From contig NZ_AP024646.1 of assembly GCF_019977235.1 (NCBI RefSeq), forward strand, positions 1,364,001 through 1,428,000: 64,000 nucleotides of DNA, read 5' to 3'. Numbering within the stretch: position 1 is the stretch's first letter; each line of letters starts with the position of its first letter. Under the pieces are notes generated by a model. It was not told the origin of the DNA and did not search any database. It worked only from the letters and a program-made list of their open reading frames with translations. Shown here piece by piece: positions 1 through 9,794 of the stretch. This stretch comes from Arthrobacter sp. StoSoilB5 (lineage in GTDB: Bacteria; Actinomycetota; Actinomycetes; Actinomycetales; Micrococcaceae). Made by a program: the position numbers and the translations under genes.

Positions 1-539
1 CGATTCCGTTCCTTTCGGACATTCCCATCATCGGACCCATCCTGTTCAAGCAATCCATTGCTGGATACCTCATGTATGTGGCCGTGGCCGTAGTGTGGTT
101 CGGCTTGTTCAAGACCCGTTGGGGCCTGCGCGTCCGTGCTGTCGGCGAGCACCCACAGGCTGCGGACACCCTCGGCATCAACGTCAACGCCACCCGCTTC
201 TGGAACGTGACGCTTGGCGGTGCGATCGCCGGTATCGGTGGTGCCGTGTTCACCCTTGTCACCATCGACTCCTTCACCAAGGAAATCTCCGGAGGCCGCG
301 GCTTCATCGCCCTCGCAGCCTTGATCTTCGGACGATGGAATCCGATTGGAGCCTTCCTGGCGTCTCTGCTGTTCGGCTTTGCGTACAACCTGCAATCGAT
401 TCTGGGCATCATCGGAACCCCGGTGCCGAGCCAGTTCATGGCCATGCTGCCCTACCTGGTGACCATTTTCGCCGTCGCCGGTTTGGTGGGTAGGTCGCGG
501 CCACCGGCCGCAAGCGGCATACCGTACGTGAAGGGTTGA
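1..539 (+). CDS. Nucleoside/simple-sugar ABC transporter permease, 3' end only
   Basis: The reading frame is open from the window edge (first full codon at base 3) and ends at TGA 537-539, leaving 178 visible residues; the N-terminal part lies outside. The segment is very hydrophobic and has the LRVRAVGEHPQAADTLGINV cytoplasmic loop typical of the BPD_transp_2 permeases (PF02653) of the BmpA-type nucleoside and RbsC-like sugar importers. It is followed within a few bases by cytidine deaminase and thymidine phosphorylase, so a role in importing nucleosides for salvage is a reasonable inference. Other sugars cannot be excluded from the fragment alone. Confidence 0.85.
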   Translation, partial: IPFLSDIPIIGPILFKQSIAGYLMYVAVAVVWFGLFKTRWGLRVRAVGEHPQAADTLGINVNATRFWNVTLGGAIAGIGGAVFTLVTIDSFTKEISGGRGFIALAALIFGRWNPIGAFLASLLFGFAYNLQSILGIIGTPVPSQFMAMLPYLVTIFAVAGLVGRSRPPAASGIPYVKG

Positions 540-541
540 CG

Positions 542-955
542 ATGCCGACTCTTGACGAAAGGCGCGTCGATTGGCATGCGCTGGAAGAAGCTGCGATCAA
601 GGCCATGGAGCGGGCCTATGCCCCGTATTCCAAGTTCCCGGTGGGGGCTGCGGCCCTCACCGAGGACGGCCGGATTGTCAGCGGCTGCAACGTGGAGAAC
701 GCCAGTTACGGGCTGACCCTCTGTGCTGAATGCGCGTTGGTGGGCCAGCTACACATGACCGGCGGAGGCAGGATCGCGGCTTTCTATTGCGTCGATGGCC
801 AAGGGAACGTCCTGATGCCGTGCGGGCGTTGCCGGCAGTTGCTCTACGAATTCCGGGCGCCGGGCATGCAGCTCATGACAACGCAGGGAATCAAGTCCAT
901 GGACCAGGTGCTGCCTGACGCCTTTGGTCCCGAAAACCTGGAGGAAACCACGTGA
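542..955 (+). CDS. cdd: Cytidine deaminase
   Basis: Converts (deoxy)cytidine to (deoxy)uridine in pyrimidine salvage. The protein (about 137 aa, the usual size of the small tetrameric form) shows the substrate motif CNVENAS near residue 50, the zinc and proton-shuttle motif CAECAL near residue 63 and the second zinc motif PCGRCRQ near residue 95. I place the start at ATG 542 because AAGGG at 531-535 is 6 nt upstream; an in-frame TTG at 536 overlaps the previous stop and is too close to that ribosome site. The end overlaps the deoA start (GTGA), so translational coupling is likely. Confidence 0.95.
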   Translation: MPTLDERRVDWHALEEAAIKAMERAYAPYSKFPVGAAALTEDGRIVSGCNVENASYGLTLCAECALVGQLHMTGGGRIAAFYCVDGQGNVLMPCGRCRQLLYEFRAPGMQLMTTQGIKSMDQVLPDAFGPENLEETT

Positions 956-2262
956 CCACCACCGAAGCCTTCGACGCCGTTCAGATCATCTCCATCAAAC
1001 GCGATAAAGGCACGCTCACACCCGAGCAGATTGACTGGACCATCGATGCCTACACCCGCGGCGTGATTGCCGAGGAACAGATGGCCGCGCTCAACATGGC
1101 CATCCTGCTCAACGGCATGAACCGCCAGGAAATCTCGCGCTGGACGTCAGCGATGATCGCCTCGGGGGAGCGGATGGACTTCTCGTCGCTGACAACGCCC
1201 GACGGCGGCCGGAAGCCAACCAGCGATAAGCACTCCACCGGTGGGGTAGGGGACAAGATCACCCTCCCGTTGGCTCCGCTGGTGGCAGTATTCGGCGTCG
1301 CCGTTCCGCAGCTGTCCGGCCGCGGACTCGGCCACACCGGCGGCACCTTGGACAAGCTCGAAGCGATCCCCGGATGGCGCGCGAATTTGAGCAATGACGA
1401 GATCATGGCGCAGCTCCAGGACGTCGGAGCGGTCATTTGTGCTGCCGGATCCGGTCTCGCACCGGCCGACAAGAAGCTCTACGCCCTGCGCGATGTCACG
1501 GGAACCGTCGAGGCAATCCCGCTGATCGCATCTTCGATTATGAGCAAGAAGATCGCGGAAGGTACGGGCTCGCTGGTGCTTGACGTGAAGGTGGGCTCCG
1601 GTGCGTTCATGAAAGATGAGGCGCGGGCACGTGAGCTCGCGGAGACGATGGTGGCTTTGGGCAAGGACGCAGGCGTTCACACGGTGGCCCTGCTGACCGA
1701 TATGTCCACGCCCCTGGGCTTGACCGCCGGCAACGCGATCGAGGTGGAGGAGTCCGTGGAGGTCCTTGCCGGTGGCGGTCCGGAAGACGTCGTCGAGCTC
1801 ACTGTCCGATTGGCTGAGGAGATGCTGGCCGGGGCCGGCATTCACGATGCCGATCCCGCCGCCGCCCTCAAGGATGGACGGGCCATGGATGTCTGGAACC
1901 GGATGATCGAAGCGCAAGGGGGCGATCCGCGCGCTGCGTTGCCGGTAGCGAAGGAATCCGAGGTGGTCTACGCCCCGGCTGACGGCGTCCTGGTGGAGCT
2001 CGATGCCCTGTCCGTGGGCGTCGCGGCGTGGCGTCTCGGAGCTGGCCGGGCCCGCAAGGAGGACAAAGTCCAGGCCGGAGCCGGGGTGCGGCTGCACGCC
2101 AAACCAGGCGCGCTGGTAAGGGCAGGCGAGCCGTTGATGACGCTGTTGACGGACACTCCTGAAAAGTTTGACCGGGCAAGGGAAGCGCTGCAGGACGCCG
2201 TGATGATTGCGCCTGAGGGCTCAAGACCGGCCCATCAGCTGATCATCGACAGGATCGCCTAG
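952..2262 (+). CDS. deoA: Thymidine phosphorylase
   Basis: Phosphorolysis of thymidine or deoxyuridine to the base plus deoxyribose 1-phosphate. At 436 aa it has family length. The phosphate and substrate signature KHSTGGVGDK lies near residue 92 and SGRGLGHTGGTLDKLEAIPG near 121, followed by the nucleoside phosphorylase domain and the C-terminal pyrimidine nucleoside phosphorylase domain. GTG 952 overlaps the cdd stop and GGAGG precedes it at 940-944. Together with the permease and cdd it forms one salvage operon. A bifunctional pyrimidine nucleoside phosphorylase activity remains possible; sequence alone does not settle substrate range. Confidence 0.95.
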   Translation: MTTTEAFDAVQIISIKRDKGTLTPEQIDWTIDAYTRGVIAEEQMAALNMAILLNGMNRQEISRWTSAMIASGERMDFSSLTTPDGGRKPTSDKHSTGGVGDKITLPLAPLVAVFGVAVPQLSGRGLGHTGGTLDKLEAIPGWRANLSNDEIMAQLQDVGAVICAAGSGLAPADKKLYALRDVTGTVEAIPLIASSIMSKKIAEGTGSLVLDVKVGSGAFMKDEARARELAETMVALGKDAGVHTVALLTDMSTPLGLTAGNAIEVEESVEVLAGGGPEDVVELTVRLAEEMLAGAGIHDADPAAALKDGRAMDVWNRMIEAQGGDPRAALPVAKESEVVYAPADGVLVELDALSVGVAAWRLGAGRARKEDKVQAGAGVRLHAKPGALVRAGEPLMTLLTDTPEKFDRAREALQDAVMIAPEGSRPAHQLIIDRIA

Positions 2263-2273
2263 GCTTATATCCC

Positions 2274-2942
2274 GTGCAGGCCATCAACGATTTCATCCTC
2301 GCCGCGGCCGGGCAGCCGTGGGTGTTGTTCCTTGTTTTGGCCTGCTGCCTGATCGACGGTTTCTTCCCACCCATTCCCAGCGAGTCCGTGGTGGTCGGTT
2401 TAAGTGCTGTCTCCGGCGGCGGAGGCTCACCCAACGTGTGGCTGCTCGGTGTGGTGGCAGCGATCGGGGCTTTCTCAGGCGACAACATTGCCTATCTGAT
2501 CGGTCACCGCATCGGGATCCAGCGTTGGCGTTGGATGCGTACACAGCGCATGCAAGGAGCCTTCCGCTGGGCCGGCAAGGAACTTCGACGGCGGTCTGCC
2601 TCGCTCATCATGGTGGCGCGCTTCATTCCCATCGGCCGGGTGGCAGTGAACTTGACGGCTGGTGCCACGCATTTCAACCATCGCCGCTTTATTGGGCTCA
2701 CTGCAATGTCGGCCGTCCTGTGGGCCAGCTATTCTGTGGTCCTCGGCTACTTCTTTGGGGTCTGGTTCGAGCACAACCACCTGTTGGGTGCAGTGATTGC
2801 GATTGTGGTGGCGGTGATCCTGGGGATCATCATCGACCGCATCATCAGCAAGGTCCGGGGATCGGTTCCGCTGGACGGTAAGAACATCGCGGCGGGTACG
2901 AATATCGCTGAGGAAGATGGGCCGCCTCCACCCACGGTATGA
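2274..2942 (+). CDS. DedA-family membrane protein (copy 1)
   Basis: A 222-aa membrane protein of the DedA/SNARE-associated family (PF09335). Visible family marks are an acidic residue early in the first hydrophobic segment (CLIDGFFPPIPSE), the G-DN-AYLIG segment and the conserved ARFIPIGR motif near residue 120, with several transmembrane segments and a charged tail. Family members are linked to polyprenyl-phosphate lipid flipping and membrane homeostasis; the substrate here is not shown. The GTG start at 2274 lies 11 nt after deoA and has only a weak ribosome site. It is a tandem paralogue of the gene at 3118. Confidence 0.88.
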   Translation: MQAINDFILAAAGQPWVLFLVLACCLIDGFFPPIPSESVVVGLSAVSGGGGSPNVWLLGVVAAIGAFSGDNIAYLIGHRIGIQRWRWMRTQRMQGAFRWAGKELRRRSASLIMVARFIPIGRVAVNLTAGATHFNHRRFIGLTAMSAVLWASYSVVLGYFFGVWFEHNHLLGAVIAIVVAVILGIIIDRIISKVRGSVPLDGKNIAAGTNIAEEDGPPPPTV

Positions 2943-2951
2943 CAGGGACGA

Positions 2952-2972
2952 CGCCGGAAGATCAGTCCGGCG
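2952..2972 (+). terminator. Short hairpin after DedA copy 1
   Basis: A perfect 7-bp inverted repeat (CGCCGGA / TCCGGCG, 7-nt loop) lies 10 nt after the stop codon. There is no T-run, so termination is uncertain. The rest of the 175-bp gap up to 3117 shows nothing else I can name. Confidence 0.35.
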
Positions 2973-3117
2973 GTTGAGTACGGAACGCGTGGTCGAGGCG
3001 TAGCGTTAAGTCCGTGATCCCGAGGCTGGGGCGTAGCGAACGACGTCCCCGCCATGGGACACTAAGAGCGACTTCCGTCACAGTGTCAAGTCATATTCGC
3101 CTAGGAGCTACCGCCGC

Positions 3118-3837
3118 GTGGAGTTTTTGAACCAAATGCTCGAGCATGCAGCCGGGCAGCCCTGGATTTACCCGGTCCTTCTGGTCTTCTTCTTCATTGA
3201 CGGATTCGCCACCATCCTCCCCAGCGAAACAGCCATTGTGGGCCTCTCGGCGCTGTCCCTCCACAACGGACAGCCCAACTTGTGGATCCTCGGTGGCACC
3301 GCACTGGTGGGTGCCATGGCCGGCGACAACATGGCCTATATGCTGGGCCGCAAAATTGGCTTGAACCGTTGGAAATGGATGCGGCGTCCCAAGGTCCGGA
3401 AGATGTTTGCCTGGGCCCAGTATGAGCTCGAGAAACGTGGGGCTGTCCTGATCTTCACGGCCCGCTACATTCCCTGGGGCCGTGTGGCTGTGAACTACGT
3501 CGCCGGCCAAACCGGGTTCCGCCACCGGACGTTCTTCCTGCTGGATGCCTTTGCGTGCGTCACCTGGGTTTGCTACTCCATCGGCATCGGACTGCTCGCC
3601 GGGCAATGGGTGCACAACAACCCGCTGCTTGGCGTGGGTATTGCCGTGGCGTTCGCGGTGATCCTGGGCATCGTGGTGGACCACGTCCTGCGCTGGTGGC
3701 ACAAGTACCTGGAGAAGAAGGACCTGGAGAAGGACACAGCGAAGCAGAACTTGGAGAAGGACACAGCAAAGGATGTCCCGCAGGAGTTGACGCCCAAGGC
3801 AGTCGCCGGGGTCGACCTCTCCAAGCCTGCTGGCTAG
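3118..3837 (+). CDS. DedA-family membrane protein (copy 2)
   Basis: A second DedA/SNARE-associated protein (239 aa), clearly paralogous to the preceding one. It shares FIDGFATILPSE, AGDNMAYMLGRKIG and the TARYIPWGRVAVNY motif. The C-terminus after the last membrane segment is a lysine/glutamate-rich tail with an imperfect repeat (DLEKDTAK then NLEKDTAK, bases about 3720-3770). Start GTG 3118 has AGGAG at 3103-3107. Two adjacent copies suggest a local duplication followed by divergence; the function (undecaprenyl-phosphate recycling or another lipid) is inferred from the family only. Confidence 0.88.
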   Translation: MEFLNQMLEHAAGQPWIYPVLLVFFFIDGFATILPSETAIVGLSALSLHNGQPNLWILGGTALVGAMAGDNMAYMLGRKIGLNRWKWMRRPKVRKMFAWAQYELEKRGAVLIFTARYIPWGRVAVNYVAGQTGFRHRTFFLLDAFACVTWVCYSIGIGLLAGQWVHNNPLLGVGIAVAFAVILGIVVDHVLRWWHKYLEKKDLEKDTAKQNLEKDTAKDVPQELTPKAVAGVDLSKPAG

Positions 3838-3907
3838 CCTCCAGCCGTCTCCCAGGCCACCCAGCGTGCCCCTAAAACCGCAAGCTCGCCCGGAGATCCC
3901 TGCACGA

Positions 3908-3913
3908 TAGTCT
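3908..3913 (+). promoter_or_regulatory. -10 hexamer of add, leaderless geometry
   Basis: TAGTCT sits exactly 6 nt before the GTG start at 3920, and there is no ribosome-binding sequence between them. The geometry predicts an mRNA beginning at or within a base of the start codon. Confidence 0.5.
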
Positions 3914-3919
3914 TGGTAC

Positions 3920-5062
3920 GTGACTGAGCCCATTGTTGACGCCGCCCCTGCCCTCGACTTCGATTTGAAGAGCCTTCCCAAGGTTTCCCTCCACGACCAT
4001 CTGGACGGAGGACTGCGGCCCGCCACCATCATCGAACTGGCGCAGGCCGTCGGCCACACGCTGCCCTCCACTGATCCTGTTGCCTTGGGCGAATGGTTCC
4101 GCGAATCGGCTGACTCCGGTTCGTTGGTCCGTTACCTGGAAACCTTTGACCACACGATCGCCGTCATGCAGACCAAGGAGGGCCTGTTCCGCGTTGCCAA
4201 GGAATTCGTGGAAGACCTTGCCGAGGACGGTGTGATCTACGGTGAAGTCCGCTGGGCACCCGAGCAGCACCTGCAGAAGGGCCTGACTCTGGATGAAGTG
4301 GTGGAAGCGGTCCAGGAGGGCCTTGAAGCCGGTGTTGATGCAGCGGAAGAACGCGGCCAGCAGATTCAGGTGGGGCAACTCATCACTGCCATGCGTCACG
4401 CGGACCGTGGCCAGGAAATTGCGGAACTCGCTGTTCGGCACCGCGCCAAGGGCGCTGTCGGCTTCGACATCGCTGGCGCCGAGGACGGCTTCCTGCCCTC
4501 CCGCTTCAAGGATGCCTTCACGTACCTTGCAGAGAACAACTTCCCGGCAACGGTCCACGCCGGTGAGGCCGCGGGGCTGGACAGCATCCAGTCGGCGCTC
4601 GTGGACGGACGCGCTTTGCGGCTTGGGCACGGGGTGCGGATCGCCGAGGACATCACGGTGGAGTTTGAGGACAACTCCGACGACGACGGCGAGGACACCA
4701 TTGGCATGGTGACGCTCGGCGGCGTGGCCGCCTGGGTGCGCGACCGCGGAATTGCCCTGGAAATCTGCCCGTCATCCAACCTGCAGACCGGGGCCATCTC
4801 CAGCTTTGGCGAAGGCATCGAGAGCCACCCGTTGGACATGCTTTTCCAGCTCGGTTTCAATGTCACCATCAATACGGACAACAGGCTCATGAGCGGTGTC
4901 ACCCTGACGGATGAGTTCGAGCTCCTGGTGGAGACGTTCGACTACGATCTCGATGATTTGCTTGAGCTGACGCTCAACGCCGCAGAGGCCGCCTTCCTGC
5001 CCCTGGACGAGCGTGAAGCTTTGGTCGAGTACATCAACGATGCCTACGCCAACCTCGGCTAA
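3920..5062 (+). CDS. add: Adenosine deaminase
   Basis: Hydrolytic deamination of (deoxy)adenosine to (deoxy)inosine. The 380-aa protein has the metal motif HDHLDG near residue 25, VHAGEAAG near 214 (catalytic Glu and metal His), LGHGVR near 236, and an EICPSSN segment followed by TINTDN near the C-terminus, which supplies the metal Asp. It continues the nucleoside-salvage theme of the upstream operon but appears to have its own promoter. The GTG start is favoured by the TAGTCT-6-GTG spacing. Its last 23 bases overlap the mazG reading frame. Confidence 0.95.
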   Translation: MTEPIVDAAPALDFDLKSLPKVSLHDHLDGGLRPATIIELAQAVGHTLPSTDPVALGEWFRESADSGSLVRYLETFDHTIAVMQTKEGLFRVAKEFVEDLAEDGVIYGEVRWAPEQHLQKGLTLDEVVEAVQEGLEAGVDAAEERGQQIQVGQLITAMRHADRGQEIAELAVRHRAKGAVGFDIAGAEDGFLPSRFKDAFTYLAENNFPATVHAGEAAGLDSIQSALVDGRALRLGHGVRIAEDITVEFEDNSDDDGEDTIGMVTLGGVAAWVRDRGIALEICPSSNLQTGAISSFGEGIESHPLDMLFQLGFNVTINTDNRLMSGVTLTDEFELLVETFDYDLDDLLELTLNAAEAAFLPLDEREALVEYINDAYANLG

Positions 5063-5738
5063 CGAGTCCGGCAACGGCATTTCGGAGTTGATCCGGACCA
5101 TCGCCTCCTTGCGGGATCACTGCCCTTGGATGGGGGCGCTCACCCATGAATCCTTGGTGGAGTACCTGATCGAGGAAGCCTATGAGGTTGTGGATTCGAT
5201 CGAGGCCGGCGATTCGCCCGCCAGGGACGAGGAACTTCGCGGCGAGCTGGGCGACGTACTGCTTCAAGTAGTGCTTCACGCCCGGCTTGCCGAGGAACGC
5301 GGCAGCTTCGACTTTGATGCCGTAGCCCGCGGCATCAACGCCAAGATGGTCCGCCGTAACCCGCACGTTTTCAAGCCCGATGGTTCGCTGCAGGCCACGT
5401 TCCCGGCGACGGTCGAGGAAATCATCCTGAAGTGGGATGCCGTGAAGCGTGCCGAGAAACCGGGGCGTGCGGATCCGTTCGAGGGAATTCCACCGCACCT
5501 GCCTGCCTTGGCAGGGGCGCAAAAGTCCCTGGACCGGGCCGCGCGTGCGGGTCTGTCCATTGACGCCCAAAACCGGGCCACCGCCGTCGGGCTTCCTGCT
5601 ATTCCGGCTTCCGAGGAGGAGCTCGGTGAGCTGTTGCTCGCTGTCGTGGCTGGTGCCCGGGAGCAAGGACTGGACGCCGAGCGTGCACTCCGTGCGGCGG
5701 TTCGATCGTTTCAGAACGGCCAGGCCCAGCCTTCATGA
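5040..5738 (+). CDS. mazG: MazG family nucleoside triphosphate pyrophosphohydrolase
   Basis: Hydrolyses NTPs/dNTPs to the monophosphate and PPi as a house-cleaning or stringent-response modulator. The 232-aa protein carries the signature CPWMGALTHESLVEYLIEEAYE near residues 30-50 (EExxE-type Mg-binding helix) and LRGELGDVLLQVVLHA near 70, whose E and D complete the EExxE...ExxD arrangement. ATG 5040 lies inside the add gene and no clear ribosome site is visible, so coupling to add translation is likely. In many actinobacteria, M. tuberculosis included, mazG precedes enolase as here. Confidence 0.9.
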   Translation: MPTPTSANESGNGISELIRTIASLRDHCPWMGALTHESLVEYLIEEAYEVVDSIEAGDSPARDEELRGELGDVLLQVVLHARLAEERGSFDFDAVARGINAKMVRRNPHVFKPDGSLQATFPATVEEIILKWDAVKRAEKPGRADPFEGIPPHLPALAGAQKSLDRAARAGLSIDAQNRATAVGLPAIPASEEELGELLLAVVAGAREQGLDAERALRAAVRSFQNGQAQPS

Positions 5739-5770
5739 CGTGAGCAGTTGGAACCCGTTCCGTAACCTAA

Positions 5771-7135
<1,365 letters not shown>

Positions 7136-7154
7136 CATTCCGCGAAAACGGCTG

Positions 7155-7190
7155 ACCGGTGGCTATGGTGGAAAGACCATAGCCACCGGT
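7155..7190 (+). terminator. Rho-independent-type terminator after eno
   Basis: A perfect 15-bp inverted repeat (ACCGGTGGCTATGGT / ACCATAGCCACCGGT) with a 6-nt loop is followed by TCTGTTT. Confidence 0.85.
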
Positions 7191-7315
7191 TCTGTTTAAC
7201 GCGTGCCTGCGGAACCGCGGGCACAGCAGGACCTACGCAAGTTCCGCACACGCACGTTTCGCGCAGGGCAAGCGCAGCAACCCGCCAGGCAAGCACCGGG
7301 CATTACAGGAGTGTC

Positions 7316-8089
7316 ATGGCCACCCGTCGTCCAAAGGTTCCCAGGGCCGACGCCCTTGGTAGGCCGAATAGCGCAGGTCGGCCGAACAGCGCAGGTAGGC
7401 CGAACAGCGCAGGTCGGCCCAACAGCGCAGGCTCTGCGGGCGGGGACGTCATCGAGGCCGAGTTCGGCGCCTCCCGCAGCTCTGCGGAATCTTCGACGCC
7501 GGCAACGGCCACCAGAAAGCCGTCGGCTCCGAAAACCCCAGGCAGCAGCAAAGCCCCGGGCAGTACGAAGACCTCCGGCAGCAGCAAGGCCCCGGGCAGC
7601 GCCAGGACCTCAGCCGCCAAGACCAGCCGCCCCACGTCCATGAAATCTGCTGACAAAGCCTCCGGGAACAGTGCACGCGAAGCCCAGGACCTCGATCCCG
7701 TACCGGCCAAGGCGTTCTCGGGCAGGATGCTGGCGCTGGCCGTCGTCATGATTGCCATCACTATCATGCTGGCGCCCACCGTTAGGATTTTCCTGGAGAA
7801 ACGAGCCGAAATCTCCGCACTGGAGGCCGAGATCGCCAGCAATCAGGCAGAGCAGGCGGAGCTGAACAAGCAGCTTTCCCGGTGGCAGGATCCCAACTAC
7901 GTGAAACAACAGGCCCGCGACCGCATTAACATGGTTATGCCGGGTGAAACGGGTTACTGGGTATTTGGCGGGGAAGAAGCCGCCGGTACCCCTGGGGGCC
8001 GCACCGGCTCCGGCTCATCCGCAAACCCGGCAAACCTGCCCTGGGTGGATGCGCTCTGGGAGTCAATCAGACGATCGGCAACAGACTAG
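7316..8089 (+). CDS. Septum formation initiator (FtsB/DivIC-like) with long repetitive N-terminus
   Basis: A 257-aa bitopic cell-division protein. Residues 1-130 are low complexity (Ala, Ser, Pro, Lys, Gly), including four tandem RPNSAG units and SSKAPGS/TKTS-type repeats. A transmembrane segment follows near 140-160, then a short coiled coil (RAEISALEAEIASNQAEQAELNKQL) and the family motif RWQDPNYVKQQARDRINMVMPGE (PF04977). The ATG has AGGAG 4 nt upstream. FtsB-like proteins bridge FtsL and FtsQ in the divisome; this is inferred here from family and from the eno-ftsB-DUF501-ppx order known in actinobacteria. The long cytoplasmic N-terminus is the part unlike the Gram-negative family. Confidence 0.88.
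   Translation: MATRRPKVPRADALGRPNSAGRPNSAGRPNSAGRPNSAGSAGGDVIEAEFGASRSSAESSTPATATRKPSAPKTPGSSKAPGSTKTSGSSKAPGSARTSAAKTSRPTSMKSADKASGNSAREAQDLDPVPAKAFSGRMLALAVVMIAITIMLAPTVRIFLEKRAEISALEAEIASNQAEQAELNKQLSRWQDPNYVKQQARDRINMVMPGETGYWVFGGEEAAGTPGGRTGSGSSANPANLPWVDALWESIRRSATD
7358..7429 (+). repeat. Four tandem 18-bp repeats within the ftsB-like gene
   Basis: Units GGTAGGCCGAATAGCGCA, GGTCGGCCGAACAGCGCA, GGTAGGCCGAACAGCGCA and GGTCGGCCCAACAGCGCA follow one another without gaps and encode GRPNSA each time. Changes between units are mostly silent. Confidence 0.95.
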
Positions 8090-8094
8090 ACGCG

Positions 8095-8841
8095 GTGCCC
8101 GCCGCCGTCGTGTCCTTCAGGGACATGGCCAAAAGGGCAGGAAGGTTGGCAGCGCAAGTGGAAGAGAACACGGCAGCCGTGCCGCAGGAATCCCGCCAGC
8201 CATCAGCACACGACCTCGATGTCCTCAGCCGCCAGCTCGGCAGGCCGGTGCGGGACGTAGTGGAGATTCCCGCGCGCTGTGTATGTGGGAATCCGCTCGT
8301 GGCGGCCACTGCGCCCCGGCTCAGCAACGGGACTCCGTTTCCCACCACGTTCTACCTGACCCACCCGGTCATCACTTCCGCGGTGTCGCGGCTGGAAGCG
8401 GGCGGGCTCATGAATGAAATGAATGACCGGCTCACTGCGGATCAGGAACTCGCCGATGCTTACCATGGCGCCCACGAGGCCTACCTGCAGGCTCGCAACG
8501 AGATTGCCGGACGTTCCGGGACCGGGTCCGTGCCGGAAATCGATGGGATCTCCGCTGGCGGCATGCCCACCCGCGTCAAGTGCTTGCACGTGCTGGTTGG
8601 CCACTCGCTGGCTGCCGGTCCCGGGGTCAACCCGCTGGGCGACGAGGCCCTGGCGGCAATCTCAGAGTGGTGGACCAAGGACCGTTGCTACTGCGATGGC
8701 GCCTGGGACACTGCGGGCGAGGCCCCGTCGAGGGATCTGAGCCGTCACGGTCCTCAAGGTTTGCCTGACATCGTGGGGCGCCCGGCGCCAGTCCGTAAGC
8801 CCAAGGCAGACTCCAGCAGCGAATTGACGGAGGACGCATGA
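8095..8841 (+). CDS. DUF501 family protein
   Basis: A soluble 248-aa protein of the DUF501 family (PF04417), whose function is not established. Recognisable parts are SRQLGRPVRDVVEIPARCVCGNPLV, a TPFPTTFYLTHP segment, GGMPTRVKCLHVLVGHSLAAGPGVNPLGDEAL and a C-terminal cysteine pair in KDRCYCDG, which suggest metal or redox-sensitive cysteines. It lies between the ftsB-like gene (5 nt gap) and ppx (4 nt overlap), the conserved actinobacterial order. The start is uncertain: GTG 8095 gives the longest form, while a GTG inside the first 25 codons would still keep the whole conserved domain. Confidence 0.85.
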   Translation: MPAAVVSFRDMAKRAGRLAAQVEENTAAVPQESRQPSAHDLDVLSRQLGRPVRDVVEIPARCVCGNPLVAATAPRLSNGTPFPTTFYLTHPVITSAVSRLEAGGLMNEMNDRLTADQELADAYHGAHEAYLQARNEIAGRSGTGSVPEIDGISAGGMPTRVKCLHVLVGHSLAAGPGVNPLGDEALAAISEWWTKDRCYCDGAWDTAGEAPSRDLSRHGPQGLPDIVGRPAPVRKPKADSSSELTEDA

Positions 8842-9794
8842 GCCGCGTCGCCGCCATTGACTGCGGAACCAACTCCATCCGCCTCCTCATTGCCGACGCC
8901 TCGGCCAACGGGGCACCCGGGCCGCTGACCGACGTCGTGCGTGAAATGCGCGTGGTACGGCTTGGCCAGGGCGTGGACGCTACGGGCGAACTCGCACCGG
9001 AGGCCTTGGAGCGCACCTTCTCCGCCACAGCGGACTATGCAGCGCTTATCCGTGAACACGGTGCCGGGCGCGTTCGCTTTGCGGCGACCTCGGCCACCCG
9101 CGATGCCCGGAATCGCCAGGTTTTCGTTGACGGAATTCGAGAGCTTCTGGGTGTGGAGCCTGAAGTTATCTCCGGTGATGAGGAAGCTGCGCTGTCCTTC
9201 GCAGGTGCCAGCAGCGTTTTGCCGGTTACAGGCGATGACGCCGTTCTGGTGGTTGACCTCGGTGGTGGCAGCACCGAATTCGTCCTCGGCGATTCCAGCG
9301 GTGTGATTGCCGCTCGTTCGGTGGACATCGGCTGCGTGCGGTTGACGGAACGCCACCTTCGCAGCGACCCGCCTACGGCTGCGCAGATTGCAGCAGCGGA
9401 GGCCGACGTCGATGCCGCACTTGACCTTGCCGGCCAAACAGTTCCGCTGGACCGTGCCACAGCTGTGGTTGGCGTAGCGGGTTCAATCACCACTATTACC
9501 GCCCATGCCTTGGGCCTGAGCGCGTACCAGCCGGACAGGATCCACGGCGCCTACCTGGATATTGAAACCATCAGCGACGCCTGCACCAGCCTGCTGGAGA
9601 TGACCCGCGACGAACGGGCCGTTCTTCCCTACATGCATCCAGGCCGCGTGGACGTCATTGGTGCTGGAGCCCTGGTGTGGCGGCGCATCCTGGAACGGGT
9701 TGCCGCCGTGGGCCACGGTGCCATCACCGGTGCCATCTCCAGCGAACACGACATCCTGGATGGAATTGCCCTGAGTATCCGGGACTCCGCATGA
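8838..9794 (+). CDS. ppx: Ppx/GppA family exopolyphosphatase
   Basis: An ASKHA-fold phosphatase of 318 aa acting on inorganic polyphosphate or pppGpp. The N-terminal phosphate loop VAAIDCGTNSIRLLI and the second ATP/phosphate loop VLVVDLGGGSTEFVLG (near residue 137) are clear, with a third conserved AVVGVAGSITTITA segment near 212. It lacks the long C-terminal HD-like domain of E. coli Ppx, as is usual for the short actinobacterial enzymes. ATG 8838 overlaps the DUF501 stop, with GGAGG just upstream, and the stop overlaps the next gene (ATGA). Polyphosphatase versus pppGpp phosphatase cannot be told from sequence. Confidence 0.92.
   Translation: MSRVAAIDCGTNSIRLLIADASANGAPGPLTDVVREMRVVRLGQGVDATGELAPEALERTFSATADYAALIREHGAGRVRFAATSATRDARNRQVFVDGIRELLGVEPEVISGDEEAALSFAGASSVLPVTGDDAVLVVDLGGGSTEFVLGDSSGVIAARSVDIGCVRLTERHLRSDPPTAAQIAAAEADVDAALDLAGQTVPLDRATAVVGVAGSITTITAHALGLSAYQPDRIHGAYLDIETISDACTSLLEMTRDERAVLPYMHPGRVDVIGAGALVWRRILERVAAVGHGAITGAISSEHDILDGIALSIRDSA

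Noticed and set aside
2243..2520. Minus-strand frames over the deoA/DedA junction as a separate small gene.
   Set aside because: Very high Pro/Thr/Arg content and no ribosome site; the deoA and DedA frames explain the DNA.
3091..4071. A 326-codon minus-strand frame over the second DedA gene.
   Set aside because: Repetitive Leu/Val translation of the reverse of the Lys/Glu tail repeat; no motif.
7203..7643. A plus-strand Pro/Arg-rich frame overlapping the ftsB-like gene.
   Set aside because: Frame shadow of the repeat-rich N-terminal coding sequence; the ribosome site at 7304-7308 belongs to ATG 7316 in the other frame.
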